Positions 18,023 to 27,611 of a stretch of 64,000 nucleotides of DNA are shown one piece after another; the stretch's first letter is position 1, and each line of letters begins with the position of its first letter. Source of the DNA: Pseudomonas sp. MWU15-20650 (GTDB lineage: Bacteria > Pseudomonadota > Gammaproteobacteria > Pseudomonadales > Pseudomonadaceae); assembly GCF_023242475.1 (NCBI RefSeq), contig NZ_JALJFG010000016.1:1-64000 (forward strand), read 5' to 3'. The notes below the pieces were generated by a model. That model was not told where the DNA came from. It did not search any database and was given only the letters and a program-made list of their open reading frames with translations. The translations under genes and the position numbers were made by a program.

Positions 18023-18927
18023 AGTGTGCGGTCTCCACAGCCTTTGAAGCCTTCTTCGAGGTAGTCGATCCAGGCGCGGATGGCCGGTAGCACGCCGCGC
18101 CGATGCGGGTAAACCGCTTGCAACCAGCCACCCGGCAACGACCATTGCGGCAACAACTGCACCAGGCGGCCACTGGCCAGTTCCTCTTCGCAATACATCA
18201 TCGGCAGTACGGTAAAGCCCAGGCCCATGATGGCGCAGGCCTTGCGCACGATAAAGTCATCAATGCCCAGGCGCGCTTCCATCACCAGGTCATGAGGGGT
18301 GCCCTGAGGGTCGAGAATACGCTGATGCACCATTCGGTCGGCCTCCAGCGCGCCTAGTATAGGCAACTGCTTGAGGTCTTCGAGGGTGTTGACCTGCCGC
18401 TCGCGCATGAAGCCCGGGCTGGCGACCAGCACGGTCTGGGCCTGGCGCAGACGCTTGGTCACCAGCAGCGGGTCTTCATCACCCAACTCGCGCACGCGCA
18501 AGGCCACATCGATGCCTTCGGCCACCAGGTCGACGCGGCGGTTGACCAGGGTCATCTCCAGCTGTACCTGTGGGTGGACCGCCAGAAAGCCGGCGACCAA
18601 CTCCGGCAGGATGTGCTGGGCCATGCCCACCGGACAACTGACGCGCAGGCGCCCGCGCGGCTCGCTGGACATGCTGGCCACGGCCTCGTCGGCCATTTCC
18701 GCCTCCAGCAGCATGGCCTGGCAGTGACGCAAGTAGCGTTCGCCGACGGCGGTCAGGGCCAGTTGCCGGGTGGTCCGTTGCAGTAGGCGTGCGCCCAGGC
18801 GTTCTTCCAGCTCGGCAATTCGGCGCGACAGCCTGGATTTGGGAATCCCGAGCAGCCGGCCGGCTGCGGCGAAACCGCCGGCTTCCACGACTTTAGCGAA
18901 ATAGTAGAGATCGTTGAGGTCTTGCAT
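18019..18927 (-). CDS. LysR-type regulator, divergent from azoR
   Basis: A 302-residue LysR protein with the HTH at about 18-37 (GGFAAAGRLLGIPKSRLSRR) and a C-terminal effector domain. The start MQDLNDLYYFAKVVE is typical of the branch that controls quinone- or electrophile-responsive reductases. It lies 125 bases from the divergent azoreductase gene and probably controls it. An inverted repeat at 18938-18957, just upstream of its own start, is a candidate operator. Confidence 0.87.
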   Translation of the reverse strand: MQDLNDLYYFAKVVEAGGFAAAGRLLGIPKSRLSRRIAELEERLGARLLQRTTRQLALTAVGERYLRHCQAMLLEAEMADEAVASMSSEPRGRLRVSCPVGMAQHILPELVAGFLAVHPQVQLEMTLVNRRVDLVAEGIDVALRVRELGDEDPLLVTKRLRQAQTVLVASPGFMRERQVNTLEDLKQLPILGALEADRMVHQRILDPQGTPHDLVMEARLGIDDFIVRKACAIMGLGFTVLPMMYCEEELASGRLVQLLPQWSLPGGWLQAVYPHRRGVLPAIRAWIDYLEEGFKGCGDRTL

Positions 18928-18937
18928 GCTGGGCCTA

Positions 18938-18957
18938 TTGTCCTGTCAGTGGGACAA
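18938..18957. promoter_or_regulatory. Inverted repeat in the lysR-azoR intergenic region
   Basis: TTGTCC and GGACAA are separated by 8 bases, 10 bases from the LysR start codon and about 95 bases from azoR. The position fits autoregulation by the LysR protein. The assignment is by position and symmetry only. Confidence 0.4.
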
Positions 18958-19052
18958 ACTATCGCATTTAAGCTGGCTTATCGACTATTGGTTTCATGCG
19001 TAGCATCACCACCATCTGATCGCCACTGTCGATCCCACCTCGGAGATCCACC

Positions 19053-19664
19053 ATGAAACTACTGCATATCGATTCCAGCATCCTCGGTGACAACTCGGCT
19101 TCCCGCCAGCTCAGCGCAGGTGTGGTCAAGGCTTGGCAAGCGGCAGAGCCGGGCGTGGAAGTGACTTACCGTGACTTGGCCAGCGAAGGCATCAGCCACT
19201 TTTCCGGCCTGACCCTGGGCGCCCTGGGTACCGCTGCCGAGTTGCGCGACGCCGTACAAAAGCATGAGGCGGACCTGAGTGCTTCGACCCTGGCTGAGTT
19301 CCTCGCCGCCGACGCCGTGGTATTGGCTGCGCCGATGTACAACTTCACCATCCCGACCCAACTGAAAGCCTGGATCGACCGCATTGCCGTCGCCGGCCAG
19401 ACCTTCCGCTATACCGAAGCCGGGCCTGAAGGTCTGTGCGGCAACAAAAAGGTCATCATCGTGTCCACCTCCGGTGGCCTGCACGTCGGCCAAGCCACTG
19501 GCGTGGCTCACGAAGACTATCTGAAAGTCATGCTGGGTTTCCTTGGCATCACCGATGTCGAATTCGTCCGCGCCCATGGCCTGGCGTATGGTGATGAGGT
19601 CCGTACCAAGTCCCTGAGCGACGCTAACGCAGTCATTAACGAACAATTGTTCGCCGCTGCGTAA
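19053..19664 (+). CDS. azoR: FMN-dependent NADH:azo/quinone reductase
   Basis: A 203-residue flavodoxin-fold protein of the AzoR family. [16 protein letters not shown] (5-20) contacts the FMN phosphate, with PMYNF near 95 and STSGGLH near 140 around the flavin. It performs two-electron reduction of quinones and azo compounds and protects against thiol-reactive electrophiles. GGAG lies about 8 bases before the ATG. It is divergent from a LysR gene that probably regulates it. Confidence 0.92.
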   Translation: MKLLHIDSSILGDNSASRQLSAGVVKAWQAAEPGVEVTYRDLASEGISHFSGLTLGALGTAAELRDAVQKHEADLSASTLAEFLAADAVVLAAPMYNFTIPTQLKAWIDRIAVAGQTFRYTEAGPEGLCGNKKVIIVSTSGGLHVGQATGVAHEDYLKVMLGFLGITDVEFVRAHGLAYGDEVRTKSLSDANAVINEQLFAAA

Positions 19665-19679
19665 GGCTTGTGTAAATTT

Positions 19680-19712
19680 CGCCCTTCCTCGGTTTCAATC
19701 TGAAGCCGGGCG
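19680..19712 (+). terminator. Hairpin after azoR
   Basis: CGGTTTCA pairs with TGAAGCCG around a 3-base loop, extended by CGCCC/GGGCG. It starts 15 bases after the azoR stop. There is no clear T-tract. Confidence 0.45.
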
Positions 19713-19905
19713 CCTAAACTCTGTATTCTGATCGCCTCAAAACGAACGGAGTACGGAGTTTTTTCGTTGACCCGCTGTCTTCACTTTGGCCCAGGTTATG
19801 CACGCATGGGTATATCACCCGGTGCGAGTGCCTCAAACCATGGACCTTTCAATTAGATATGCCGCGGGTGTTGAACGTGGTCACGCAGCAAAGGTGGACA
19901 TCCCC

Positions 19906-20943
19906 ATGATGCGTCTTTGTGCTGTTTTGGTTCTTTCCTTGCTGGGTGGCCTGGTTTCAGTGCACGCCGCGCCGGCGCCGCACCCTCATTGGAGTGTGGG
20001 CTTCCATCGCATGACTTTTCTTGATCCGCTCGATTCGCAGCCGATGAAAGCCATCGCGTTCTACCCCTCCACCGACGATGCTCACAGCACGCAGTTGGGG
20101 TCTTATCATGTGGCCGCCAGCGAAGACTCCAAAGTCGCCATTGGCCGTTTCCCGATGCTGATGCTGTCCCATGGCAACACCGGTACACCGCTGGCCCTGC
20201 ATGACCTGGCCACGTCCCTGGCGCGCAAGGGCTTTGTGGTGGTGGCGGTGCTGCACCCCGGCGACAATTACCAGGATCACAGCCGTCTGGGCACGGTGAG
20301 CAACTTGTATGGCCGGCCGATCCAGATTTCCGCAGCGATTACCGCCACGTTAGACGACTCGATGCTGTCGCCGTTCGTCAACATCGATCAGGTGGGCGTC
20401 ATTGGGTATTCGGCCGGTGGCGAAACGGCGTTGATTCTGGCGGGCGCCAAGCCGGACTTCGACCGCCTGCGCCGCTACTGCCAGCAGCGTCCCGAGGACC
20501 GCGACGCCTGCACCACCAAAGGCGAACTGGTGGTCGACCGTGACGATTTGCAGCCCCAGGCCGACCCGCGCATTCATGCCTTGATGCTGATGGCGCCGTT
20601 GAGCCTGATGTTTGGTCGCCATACCTTGGCTGACGTGCATGTGCCGGTGCTGCTCTACAGTGGCGATGGCGACAAACTGGTGGCGGTGGACAAAAACGCC
20701 GCAGCGCTGGCGCGCAAGCTGCCGGAACCACCGGACTTCAAGCTGTTGGCCGGGGCAGGGCACTTCGTGTTCATGGCGCCATGCGACAGTGATCAACTGG
20801 CGACGATGCCGGCCATCTGTACCGATGCCGATGGTGTCGACCGCGAAGGCATTCACCGCGACCTGATCTCCGAGGCCGGGCGTTTTTTCACCCATACCCT
20901 CGGCCAAACCACCCGTGCGGGCATGCAGACGGCGGATCAGTAA
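19906..20943 (+). CDS. Exported alpha/beta hydrolase (dienelactone-hydrolase-like)
   Basis: About 345 residues with an N-terminal signal peptide (MMRLCAVLVLSLLGGLVSVHA). The chosen start has AAGGTGG (19890-19896) upstream; an in-frame extension to 19786 lacks one and would bury the signal peptide. The nucleophile elbow is GYSAGG, with a likely acid in YSGDGD and a base in GAGHFV. LMLSHGNTG carries the oxyanion region. It is probably a periplasmic esterase of unknown substrate. It overlaps the convergent MFS gene by 7 bases. Confidence 0.8.
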   Translation: MMRLCAVLVLSLLGGLVSVHAAPAPHPHWSVGFHRMTFLDPLDSQPMKAIAFYPSTDDAHSTQLGSYHVAASEDSKVAIGRFPMLMLSHGNTGTPLALHDLATSLARKGFVVVAVLHPGDNYQDHSRLGTVSNLYGRPIQISAAITATLDDSMLSPFVNIDQVGVIGYSAGGETALILAGAKPDFDRLRRYCQQRPEDRDACTTKGELVVDRDDLQPQADPRIHALMLMAPLSLMFGRHTLADVHVPVLLYSGDGDKLVAVDKNAAALARKLPEPPDFKLLAGAGHFVFMAPCDSDQLATMPAICTDADGVDREGIHRDLISEAGRFFTHTLGQTTRAGMQTADQ

Positions 20944-22145
20944 GCGCGGCGCTTGAGCAATAGTGTCAAGGCGAGTGCCGTGACCGACAGCAGCGCTGCG
21001 CAGAAGAAGATCCAGCCGTAGCCGAGGTTCAACGCCACGGCCCCCATCAACGGCCCGGCAATCGCCAGGGCCAGGTCAAAAAATACCGCATACGCACTCA
21101 ACCCTGCGCCACGGCTGCTGTCAGGCACTTGCTTGATGGCTTCCACGCCCAGCGCCGGGTACACCAGTGACAAGCCAAAGCCGGTCAGCCCCGCGCCGAT
21201 CAATGCCACGCCGGTGGACGGGGCGAGCCATAGGAGCGTCAGGCCCAGGGTCTCGATAAGCATGCAGGCGATTGCGGCGGTGAAACCGCCAAAACGGCTG
21301 ATGGCGGAGATAAACACCAGGCGCGAGAGAATAAAGCACACGCCAAACACGCTCAGGCAGTATGCCGCGCCGGCCCAGCCACGATTGAGGTAGTAGAGGG
21401 TGATAAAGGTCGTCAGCGTGCCGTAGCCAATCGAGGCCAGGCACAGGCTGGCGCCGAACGGTGCAATGCGCCCGAACACCGCCCAGAACGGCAACCGCTC
21501 ACCCCGCACCACTGGGACCGAAGGCTTATTGCGGATCAGCACCAACCCCAGCGCCGCCAGGAACGACAGGGCAATACCGAGGCTGGTGTAGCCGTATTCG
21601 GCCACCATCACCACGCCCAGCGGTGCGCCAATGGCTATCGCGCCATAGGACGCGATACCGTTCCAGGAAATCGAGCGCGCCGTGTGCTCGGCCCCCACCT
21701 GGCCCATACACCAACTGATGGTGCCCACGCCGATCAAGCCCTGGGCCACCCCCAGCAACAGCCGGCCGACGATCAGAATACTCAGGCTCAGGGTGGGCAT
21801 GCTCGCGACCAGCGTCGCGAAAAACGTCAGCACGCCGCTGATCAGGATGCCGGCCAAGCCCAGCACAATCGCGCGCTTGGTGCCCACGTTGTCTGACATG
21901 CGCCCGGCCATCGGGCGGCTGAGTAACGTGGCCAGGTATTGCGAACCAATGGTCACACCGGCCACTACGGCGCTGAAACCCAGTTGTTCATGCACATAAC
22001 CCGGAATAACCGCAATCGGCAGGCCAATGCAGATAAACGCAATGAAGGTGTAGAACACGATGGAGACGATCTGCAGGGTGATCGACATTGAACTGGGGGC
22101 GGTGGCAGGCATGGAGACTCGTTCGCGTGCGGGCGGTGAGGCCAT
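20937..22145 (-). CDS. MFS transporter (YhhS-like drug/arabinose efflux type)
   Basis: A 402-residue, 12-helix MFS protein. Motif A RPMAGRMSDNVGTKR lies after helix 2. The arrangement resembles the YhhS/arabinose-efflux branch of exporters. The start is uncertain: the ATG at 22145 has no good ribosome-binding site, and an internal ATG at 22112 is equally poor. The substrate is unknown. The first ~20 residues are hydrophilic and precede helix 1. Confidence 0.82.
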   Translation of the reverse strand: MASPPARERVSMPATAPSSMSITLQIVSIVFYTFIAFICIGLPIAVIPGYVHEQLGFSAVVAGVTIGSQYLATLLSRPMAGRMSDNVGTKRAIVLGLAGILISGVLTFFATLVASMPTLSLSILIVGRLLLGVAQGLIGVGTISWCMGQVGAEHTARSISWNGIASYGAIAIGAPLGVVMVAEYGYTSLGIALSFLAALGLVLIRNKPSVPVVRGERLPFWAVFGRIAPFGASLCLASIGYGTLTTFITLYYLNRGWAGAAYCLSVFGVCFILSRLVFISAISRFGGFTAAIACMLIETLGLTLLWLAPSTGVALIGAGLTGFGLSLVYPALGVEAIKQVPDSSRGAGLSAYAVFFDLALAIAGPLMGAVALNLGYGWIFFCAALLSVTALALTLLLKRRAY

Positions 22146-22235
22146 GATGGCAAGGGCGTGGGGGAAAAGGAAGCAGGCTAACTACTTTGCTGGATGGCCA
22201 GGCTATTTAGGGTTAGAACGAGCCACCTGTAACCA

Positions 22236-22351
22236 GTGGCGAGCGGGCTTGCCCTGCGCCCAATAAAAAACACCGCGTTCTGCCAGGCAAAACGCGGTGT
22301 TTGATTTCAGGGCCGCTTCGCAGCCCAACGCAGGGCAAGCCTGCTCGCCAC
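22236..22351. repeat. Inverted REP pair enclosing a terminator
   Basis: GTGGCGAGCGGGCTTGCCCTG at the left end (22236-22256) is mirrored by CAGGGCAAGCCTGCTCGCCAC at the right end (22331-22351). This is a different REP sequence class from the GTGGGAGG REPINs. The centre holds a separate strong hairpin at 22268-22303. Confidence 0.8.
22268..22303 (-). terminator. Terminator downstream of the ABC-F gene
   Basis: AAACACCGCGTT pairs with AACGCGGTGTTT around a short loop. On the minus strand it is followed by a T-run (the A6 before 22270), as expected for the intrinsic terminator of the ABC-F gene ending at 22371. Confidence 0.82.
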
Positions 22352-22370
22352 AATGGGCTTCTGCAGTGGC

Positions 22371-23957
22371 TTAGAACACTACGCCCTGGCTACGCAGGTA
22401 ATCGTCATAGGTGCCGCTGAAGTCGATCACGCCGTTGGCGCTCAACTCGATGATGCGGGTAGCCAGGGACGATACGAACTCACGGTCGTGGCTGACGAAG
22501 ATCAGTGTGCCCGGGTAGTTTTCCAGCGCCAGGTTCAGCGCCTCGATGGATTCCATGTCCAAGTGGTTGGTCGGTTCGTCCATGATCAGCACGTTCGGCT
22601 TTTGCAGGATCAGCTTGCCGAACAACATACGGCCTTGCTCACCACCGGAGATGACCTTGACCGACTTGAGGATCTCGTCGTTGGAGAACAGCATGCGCCC
22701 CAGGGTGCCGCGGATCACTTGCTCGCCTTGGGTCCACTGGCCCATCCAGTCGAACAGGCTCATGTCGTCTTCGAAGTCGTGGGCGTGGTCCTGGGCGTAG
22801 TAGCCCAGTTCGGCGGCGTCGGTCCACTTGATGCTGCCGGCATCCGGCGTCAGTTCGTTGACCAGGGTACGCAGCAGGGTGGTCTTGCCGATACCGTTCG
22901 GGCCGATGATCGCCACGCGCTCGCCGGCTTCAACCTGGAAGCTGAAGTCCTTGAACAGCGTCTTGCCATCGAAGCCCTTGGCCATTTGGTCGACAATGAC
23001 GGCCTGGCGGTGCAGCTTTTTGGTTTGCTCGAAACGGATGAACGGGCTCACGCGGCTCGAAGGCTTGACCTCGGCCAACTGAATCTTGTCGATTGCCTTG
23101 GCACGGGAAGTCGCCTGCTTGGCTTTCGAGGCGTTGGCCGAGAAACGGCTGACGAAAGATTGCAGTTCGGAGATCTGTGCCTTCTTCTTGGCGTTGTCCG
23201 ACAGCAGTTGCTCGCGGGACTGGGTCGCCACGGTCATGTACTCGTCGTAGTTACCCGGGAACAGGCGCAGCTCGCCGTAGTCCAGGTTAGCCATGTGGGT
23301 GCACACGCTGTTCAGGAAGTGACGGTCGTGAGAGATGATGATCATCAGGCTGGAACGCTGGGTGAGAATGTTTTCCAGCCAGCGGATGGTGTTGATGTCC
23401 AAGTGGTTGGTCGGTTCGTCGAGCAACAGCACTTCTGGGTCGGAGAACAGCGCCTGGGCCAGCAAGACACGCAGTTTCCAGCCTGGGGACACTTCGCTCA
23501 TCGGGCCGAAATGCTGTTCCAGGGGAATGCCCAGGCCCAGCAACAGCTCACCGGCGCGGGATTCGGCGGTGTAGCCGTCCATCTCGGCGAACTCGGTTTC
23601 CAGCTCGGCGACGGCCATGCCATCGTCTTCGCTCATTTCCGGCAGCGAATAAATACGGTCACGCTCGGCCTTGACCTTCCACAGCTCCTCGTGGCCCATG
23701 ATCACGGTGTCGAGTACGGTGAATTCTTCGTAGGCGAACTGGTCCTGGCGCAGCTTACCCAGGCGTACATTCGGCTCCAGCATGACCTGGCCACCGGATG
23801 GATCGAGGTCGCCACCGAGGATTTTCATGAAGGTCGACTTGCCGCAACCGTTGGCACCGATCAAACCATAACGGTTACCGGCGCCGAATTTGACCGAGAC
23901 GTTCTCGAAGAGCGGCTTGGCGCCGAACTGCATGGTGATGTTAGCTGTGGAGATCAA
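22371..23957 (-). CDS. ABC-F ATPase, YbiT type
   Basis: A 528-residue soluble protein with two ABC ATPase domains and no membrane part. The first Walker A is GANGCGKS (34-41), the second is GPNGIGKT near 350, and both Walker B motifs read DEPTNHLD. The first signature is VSPGWKLR rather than LSGGQ, which is typical of YbiT; the second is ISGGEQGR. A charged linker with basic coiled-coil character lies between them. ABC-F proteins bind the ribosomal E site and ease stalled translation. Confidence 0.92.
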   Translation of the reverse strand: MISTANITMQFGAKPLFENVSVKFGAGNRYGLIGANGCGKSTFMKILGGDLDPSGGQVMLEPNVRLGKLRQDQFAYEEFTVLDTVIMGHEELWKVKAERDRIYSLPEMSEDDGMAVAELETEFAEMDGYTAESRAGELLLGLGIPLEQHFGPMSEVSPGWKLRVLLAQALFSDPEVLLLDEPTNHLDINTIRWLENILTQRSSLMIIISHDRHFLNSVCTHMANLDYGELRLFPGNYDEYMTVATQSREQLLSDNAKKKAQISELQSFVSRFSANASKAKQATSRAKAIDKIQLAEVKPSSRVSPFIRFEQTKKLHRQAVIVDQMAKGFDGKTLFKDFSFQVEAGERVAIIGPNGIGKTTLLRTLVNELTPDAGSIKWTDAAELGYYAQDHAHDFEDDMSLFDWMGQWTQGEQVIRGTLGRMLFSNDEILKSVKVISGGEQGRMLFGKLILQKPNVLIMDEPTNHLDMESIEALNLALENYPGTLIFVSHDREFVSSLATRIIELSANGVIDFSGTYDDYLRSQGVVF

Positions 23958-23969
23958 TTACTTTACCTA

Positions 23970-24225
23970 TCAATAGCTTAGAAAGCGCTTATTTGGGCTG
24001 GGACCAATTTTTAGGCCAATCTGGAGCTTTTCCATTTCGCTCCAATCCGAGCTTGAGTTGATCCAACGCGCATAAGTCGAGAGCAGCATCTGCACGTGAT
24101 GGCCGAGCTGCTGGGAGATGAAGGCGGGGTTCATGCCAGACATACTGCATATTGTCGCATAGGTATGACGACAGTTGTATGGCGGCCGACGACGGATGTT
24201 CAACGCCTTTGGCGCCGCGATCCAT
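23970..24225 (-). pseudogene. C-terminal remnant of a tyrosine integrase
   Basis: The frame encodes PYNCRHTYAT, then ISQQLGHHVQMLLSTYARW. These carry the second arginine, the LGH histidine and the tyrosine nucleophile of phage-type tyrosine recombinases. Only about 80 residues remain: the N-terminal two thirds are absent and a stop codon (TAA) precedes the recognisable stretch in the same frame. It lies directly upstream of the ABC-F gene and marks a lost prophage or island. Confidence 0.8.
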
Positions 24226-24351
24226 TACTGGTGCAGGCGGCTTTCGTTCATCGTTCGTCCTTGAGGTGCATGTTTAGGGCTCATGGGGTTTTCATCCACG
24301 CAGAACCGGGCTACTTTGCGATCCTGCTCCTCTGTCAGACAGGACGACGCA

Positions 24352-25164
24352 ATGGATAAGCCCTCCGCTCAACAGGCAATCATCAGCAACAGGCATGCGT
24401 GGGATCAGTCCGCCAGGCTGCACAAAGAAACGGACACATGGAAGGGCTTGCTGGACGCGGTCGTCCATCCCGGTTTTACGTGCCTTGATCCGACCATTAC
24501 CCGGTTGTTGCAGGCTGTCGGTGTTGCCGGCAAGGACGTCGTGCAACTGGGCTGCAATAACGGGCGTGAAAGCCTGTCGTTGTTCAGCCTGGGCGCTCGC
24601 TCGGTAGTGGGGATTGACCAATCCGTGGCGTTTCTTCAACAAGCTCGGGAGCTGGCCGATCTTTCGCCCCACAGTCCGCAGTTCATCGAGAGCGATATTC
24701 ACCACCTGCCTGAGTCACTGCTTGGGCAGTTTGACGTGGCCCTTGTGACCATTGGTGTCTTGAACTGGATGCCGGACGTTACGCAGTTCCTGCGCCATGT
24801 CGCCAGTACCCTCAAGCCTGGCGGGACTTTGGTGATGTACGAAACTCACCCGTTCCTGGAAGTGTTCGATCCCAAGGCCGCCAATCCGTTTTTGCCTGCC
24901 AGCTCGTATTTCCAGCGCGATCCCTTTGTGCTGCAGGAATCCATCGTCTATGAAGGGCAGGGCGCGCAAACCGGGCCAACGTCCTATTGGTTCGTTCATA
25001 CACTGGGCAGTGTGGTCAGTGGCGCCGTGGCCGCGGGGTTGCAGGTAGGGCATTTGCAGGAGTACGCACATTGCAATCGTGAGGAGCTCTACGAGCAATA
25101 CGAACATCAGCCCGCACAGTTGCCCTTGTGTTTCACCCTGACCGCCACCAAAGGCATGGACTGA
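24352..25164 (+). CDS. Class I SAM-dependent methyltransferase
   Basis: A 270-residue methyltransferase. Motif I is QLGCNNGRESL near 64-74, the acidic end of beta-2 is GIDQS, and motif IV is DVALVTIGVLNW. The start at 24352 has AGGA (24341-24344) 7 bases upstream; an in-frame ATG at 24283 lacks one. The target is not evident. It sits between an integrase remnant and a terminator as a single gene, possibly a leftover passenger of the lost element (inference). Confidence 0.82.
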   Translation: MDKPSAQQAIISNRHAWDQSARLHKETDTWKGLLDAVVHPGFTCLDPTITRLLQAVGVAGKDVVQLGCNNGRESLSLFSLGARSVVGIDQSVAFLQQARELADLSPHSPQFIESDIHHLPESLLGQFDVALVTIGVLNWMPDVTQFLRHVASTLKPGGTLVMYETHPFLEVFDPKAANPFLPASSYFQRDPFVLQESIVYEGQGAQTGPTSYWFVHTLGSVVSGAVAAGLQVGHLQEYAHCNREELYEQYEHQPAQLPLCFTLTATKGMD

Positions 25165-25182
25165 GTAGCCCCTGGTAAAAAA

Positions 25183-25201
25183 AGCCCGCCAGAGGCGGGC
25201 T
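25183..25201 (-). terminator. Bidirectional terminator between methyltransferase and TIGR03067 genes
   Basis: AGCCCGCC-AGA-GGCGGGCT hairpin. On the minus strand it is followed by T7, so it ends the gene at 25295-25681; on the plus strand it follows the methyltransferase stop by 18 bases. Confidence 0.85.
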
Positions 25202-25294
25202 AAGGGATTCACTGGAGTAGGTAGGTTTCACCGTAGAGCCTGGAAAGTGAAGGCATCGTGAAAAGGCCATCACTTATTCCGCTCAGTGCGTTTG

Positions 25295-25681
25295 TCACGA
25301 ACGACGCACGAAGGTACGCATGGTCTGCCTAGCTTCGGTGCGGAAGACCGTCGGCCTGGGCATGTCCTCATCCGCCGCAATGAATACAAAGTCATCGCCC
25401 TCGAGCCGGTAACTGGCGGGCAATTGTTTGCCGGCGTCGCCGCCGATGGCATCTATCCAGGTGATGCTTTTGGGCACGGTGCTGGTGTCCAGGAAAAACT
25501 GGCCGGCCAGCAGGATATCGCCCTCGACCGTGACCACTTCAAAGCGATCCCCTCGTATGCGGGTAATGGCACCTGGCGCGCTATGTGCATCCACTGGGTT
25601 AAGCACGCCACTGTCCTCAAGGGCTGTCTGCTCCCACTCACCTTGCAGTGCGTGAAAGTCTAATTCTGAAAGGGATGACAT
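25295..25681 (-). CDS. TIGR03067-like small domain protein
   Basis: A 128-residue protein with the pattern of the lipocalin-like TIGR03067 domain: LQGEWEQTALEDSG near the N-terminus, then ITRIRGDRFEV, a PKSITWIDAIGG segment, YRLEGDDFVF and RPTVFRTE. No signal peptide is seen. The function of such domains is unknown. It is a single gene flanked by a terminator. Confidence 0.6.
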   Translation of the reverse strand: MSSLSELDFHALQGEWEQTALEDSGVLNPVDAHSAPGAITRIRGDRFEVVTVEGDILLAGQFFLDTSTVPKSITWIDAIGGDAGKQLPASYRLEGDDFVFIAADEDMPRPTVFRTEARQTMRTFVRRS

Positions 25682-26019
25682 CGGATTTCCTTATTGTCGA
25701 GGGCATAAGTGCCGCATATGTCGGGAACGGCGCTGTAATTTGCAGGCTACGCGAAATTTTTCTTTAGAAGACAGCCATTTGACAGCTTTTTCATGTTGTA
25801 TTGACTACGCTTTAGCATCATTGGTCCTACGCCAAAATGTCATTTGCACTACTCTCCGATTTCCAACCGAAATATTCCCTTGCTGTGTGGGATTTTTTAA
25901 CCGACTGACGGGTCAGAGTGCCATTGGTCTGTCGTATTCAGGGCGTTGTCCCTGACTTTTGAAGCCATGGCTGCTTCCGAAGTGATGGCCTTTTAGTATT
26001 AATTTAAGGTGTGCTTATT
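25682..26019. other. Intergenic region upstream of wzz-like gene
   Basis: About 340 bases, AT-richer than its surroundings. No gene, no RNA and no JUMPstart/ops element were recognised. It probably contains the promoter of the chain-length determinant gene; a TTGACT hexamer near 25801 lacks a convincing -10 partner. Confidence 0.5.
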
Positions 26020-27357
26020 TTGAATCGAACCTCCCCGCCCGCGTCGTCTGTCGCTTCCGATGAAATTGACCTGTTTGAATTGTTCCATGGCCTTTGGCGG
26101 CAAAAAAAGCTGGTAGTCGGCTGTGCGCTTGTGGCTGGGGTATTGGGGGCGGGGTATGCCTTCCTGGCGCCCAAGACGTACGAGGTCAGCAGCGTGCTAC
26201 GGCCTGCGGCCATCAACGAACTGGATGCCTTGAACCGTTCGGAGGTCTATAAGCTGCCACCTGCGGATGCGCTCGTGAAAGTGGGGGCGCAGTTGGACTC
26301 CTACGAAGCCCGCCTGGGCTTTTTCAAGAGCCACGAAGACTTATTCAAAGCGTTTCAGAAACCAGGTCGGAGCCTGGAACAGAGTTTTGAGGAGTTCAAC
26401 CGAAACTCTGTCAATCTGATCCTGCCGGATGCCAAGAAATCAGATTCGCTGAGTAACTATATCCGCCTTGAGTTGCAGTACCCGGCGGACGTCGACGGCG
26501 TTGCGATCCTCAACGGCTTCGTGGATTACGCCATTGCCGCAGAGCGTGAGCAGGTCGGTGCCGACCTCAAGGTGATTGTTAATAACCGCCTGACTGAGCT
26601 CAAGGGCAAGATTGACGCAGCCCGTGCCAACTACGATACCGACAAGGAATCGAAGATCGCCAAGCTGCTTGAGTCGGACAGGCTCAAGCGTGCCCAATTG
26701 CAGGATGAACTGAGCGCCCTGCGCTTACAGATGAAGATGGAGCGCACCAACCGCCTGGCGGAGCTGGCAGAAGCCATTTCCATCGCCAAATCGATGGGAA
26801 TCAAAACGCCGACCACGCCATCCTCCATGGCGGATGCAACGCGTAGTGGTTCTAATCAAGTCATGCGCACAGAAGTCAATAATCAGAAAATCCCACTGTA
26901 TTTTCTCGGGACCGAGGCGCTGGAAGCCGAGCGCTCCGCCTTGCAGCAACGTACCAGCGACGACTTCACCAACCCACGCATCGCCGAGATCGGCAAGGAG
27001 CTTCAATTGCTGGATGCCAACCGAGAGGTTGAGGTCTTGCGAAAGCGTGGGAATGAAGACATTTTCTTGCAGGACGTAGAGCCGCTTCGCGCTGAAGTCG
27101 CCCGGTTGCGCAGCTTGAACATCGACATGAGCAACCTGAAGTTGGTGACAGTCGATCGTCGCGCCCAAGAGCCTTTGGCACCGATCAAACCGAAGAAAGC
27201 CTTGGTGATTGCGTTGAGCCTGGTCGGCGGCTTATTGCTGGGCCTGGTCATTGCGCTGATCCGTCACTTCATACGTACCCGTCGTGAGGTGGTACCGTTC
27301 TCGGCATTGGAAGACAACAGCCTTTCCCGCCGCGAGCGCAAAGACGATCCGCTGTAG
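26020..27357 (+). CDS. wzz: Wzz-family O-antigen chain-length determinant
   Basis: About 445 residues with the polysaccharide co-polymerase layout: a short cytosolic N-terminus (DEIDLFELFHGLWRQKK), a first helix near 33-52, a large periplasmic coiled-coil region, and a second helix near 392-415 preceded by a Pro-rich APIKPKK motif. It would set O-antigen length by working with the Wzy polymerase. TTG at 26020 is the likely start because AAGGTG (26006-26011) lies 8 bases upstream; the GTG at 26011 overlaps that site. No other O-antigen genes flank it. Confidence 0.85.
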   Translation: MNRTSPPASSVASDEIDLFELFHGLWRQKKLVVGCALVAGVLGAGYAFLAPKTYEVSSVLRPAAINELDALNRSEVYKLPPADALVKVGAQLDSYEARLGFFKSHEDLFKAFQKPGRSLEQSFEEFNRNSVNLILPDAKKSDSLSNYIRLELQYPADVDGVAILNGFVDYAIAAEREQVGADLKVIVNNRLTELKGKIDAARANYDTDKESKIAKLLESDRLKRAQLQDELSALRLQMKMERTNRLAELAEAISIAKSMGIKTPTTPSSMADATRSGSNQVMRTEVNNQKIPLYFLGTEALEAERSALQQRTSDDFTNPRIAEIGKELQLLDANREVEVLRKRGNEDIFLQDVEPLRAEVARLRSLNIDMSNLKLVTVDRRAQEPLAPIKPKKALVIALSLVGGLLLGLVIALIRHFIRTRREVVPFSALEDNSLSRRERKDDPL

Positions 27358-27611
27358 TCGTCAAAGCACCCTTCAGTGGGTGGGCACAAGGGCCCACCCA
27401 CGTCCCCCCCCCAGCACAATCAGTGGACAGCTTTTCACAATTCTTAGTTAACCTTTGGTTACAAACTGTGGCTAAATAACGGCCAATGGTCACACACCGG
27501 CGGGTCACCCAGCCGGACGTGTCATCTGTACATGAATTGTGATTTCAGGTGCTGCTTATCCATCCTCGGTCGTTGTGGGCCGGCAGGAGCAGCCTGTTCT
27601 CTCCCTGACTT

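Noticed and set aside
22353..23981. 542-codon open frame on the plus strand opposite the ABC-F gene
   Set aside because: Shadow of a clear ABC-F ATPase gene.
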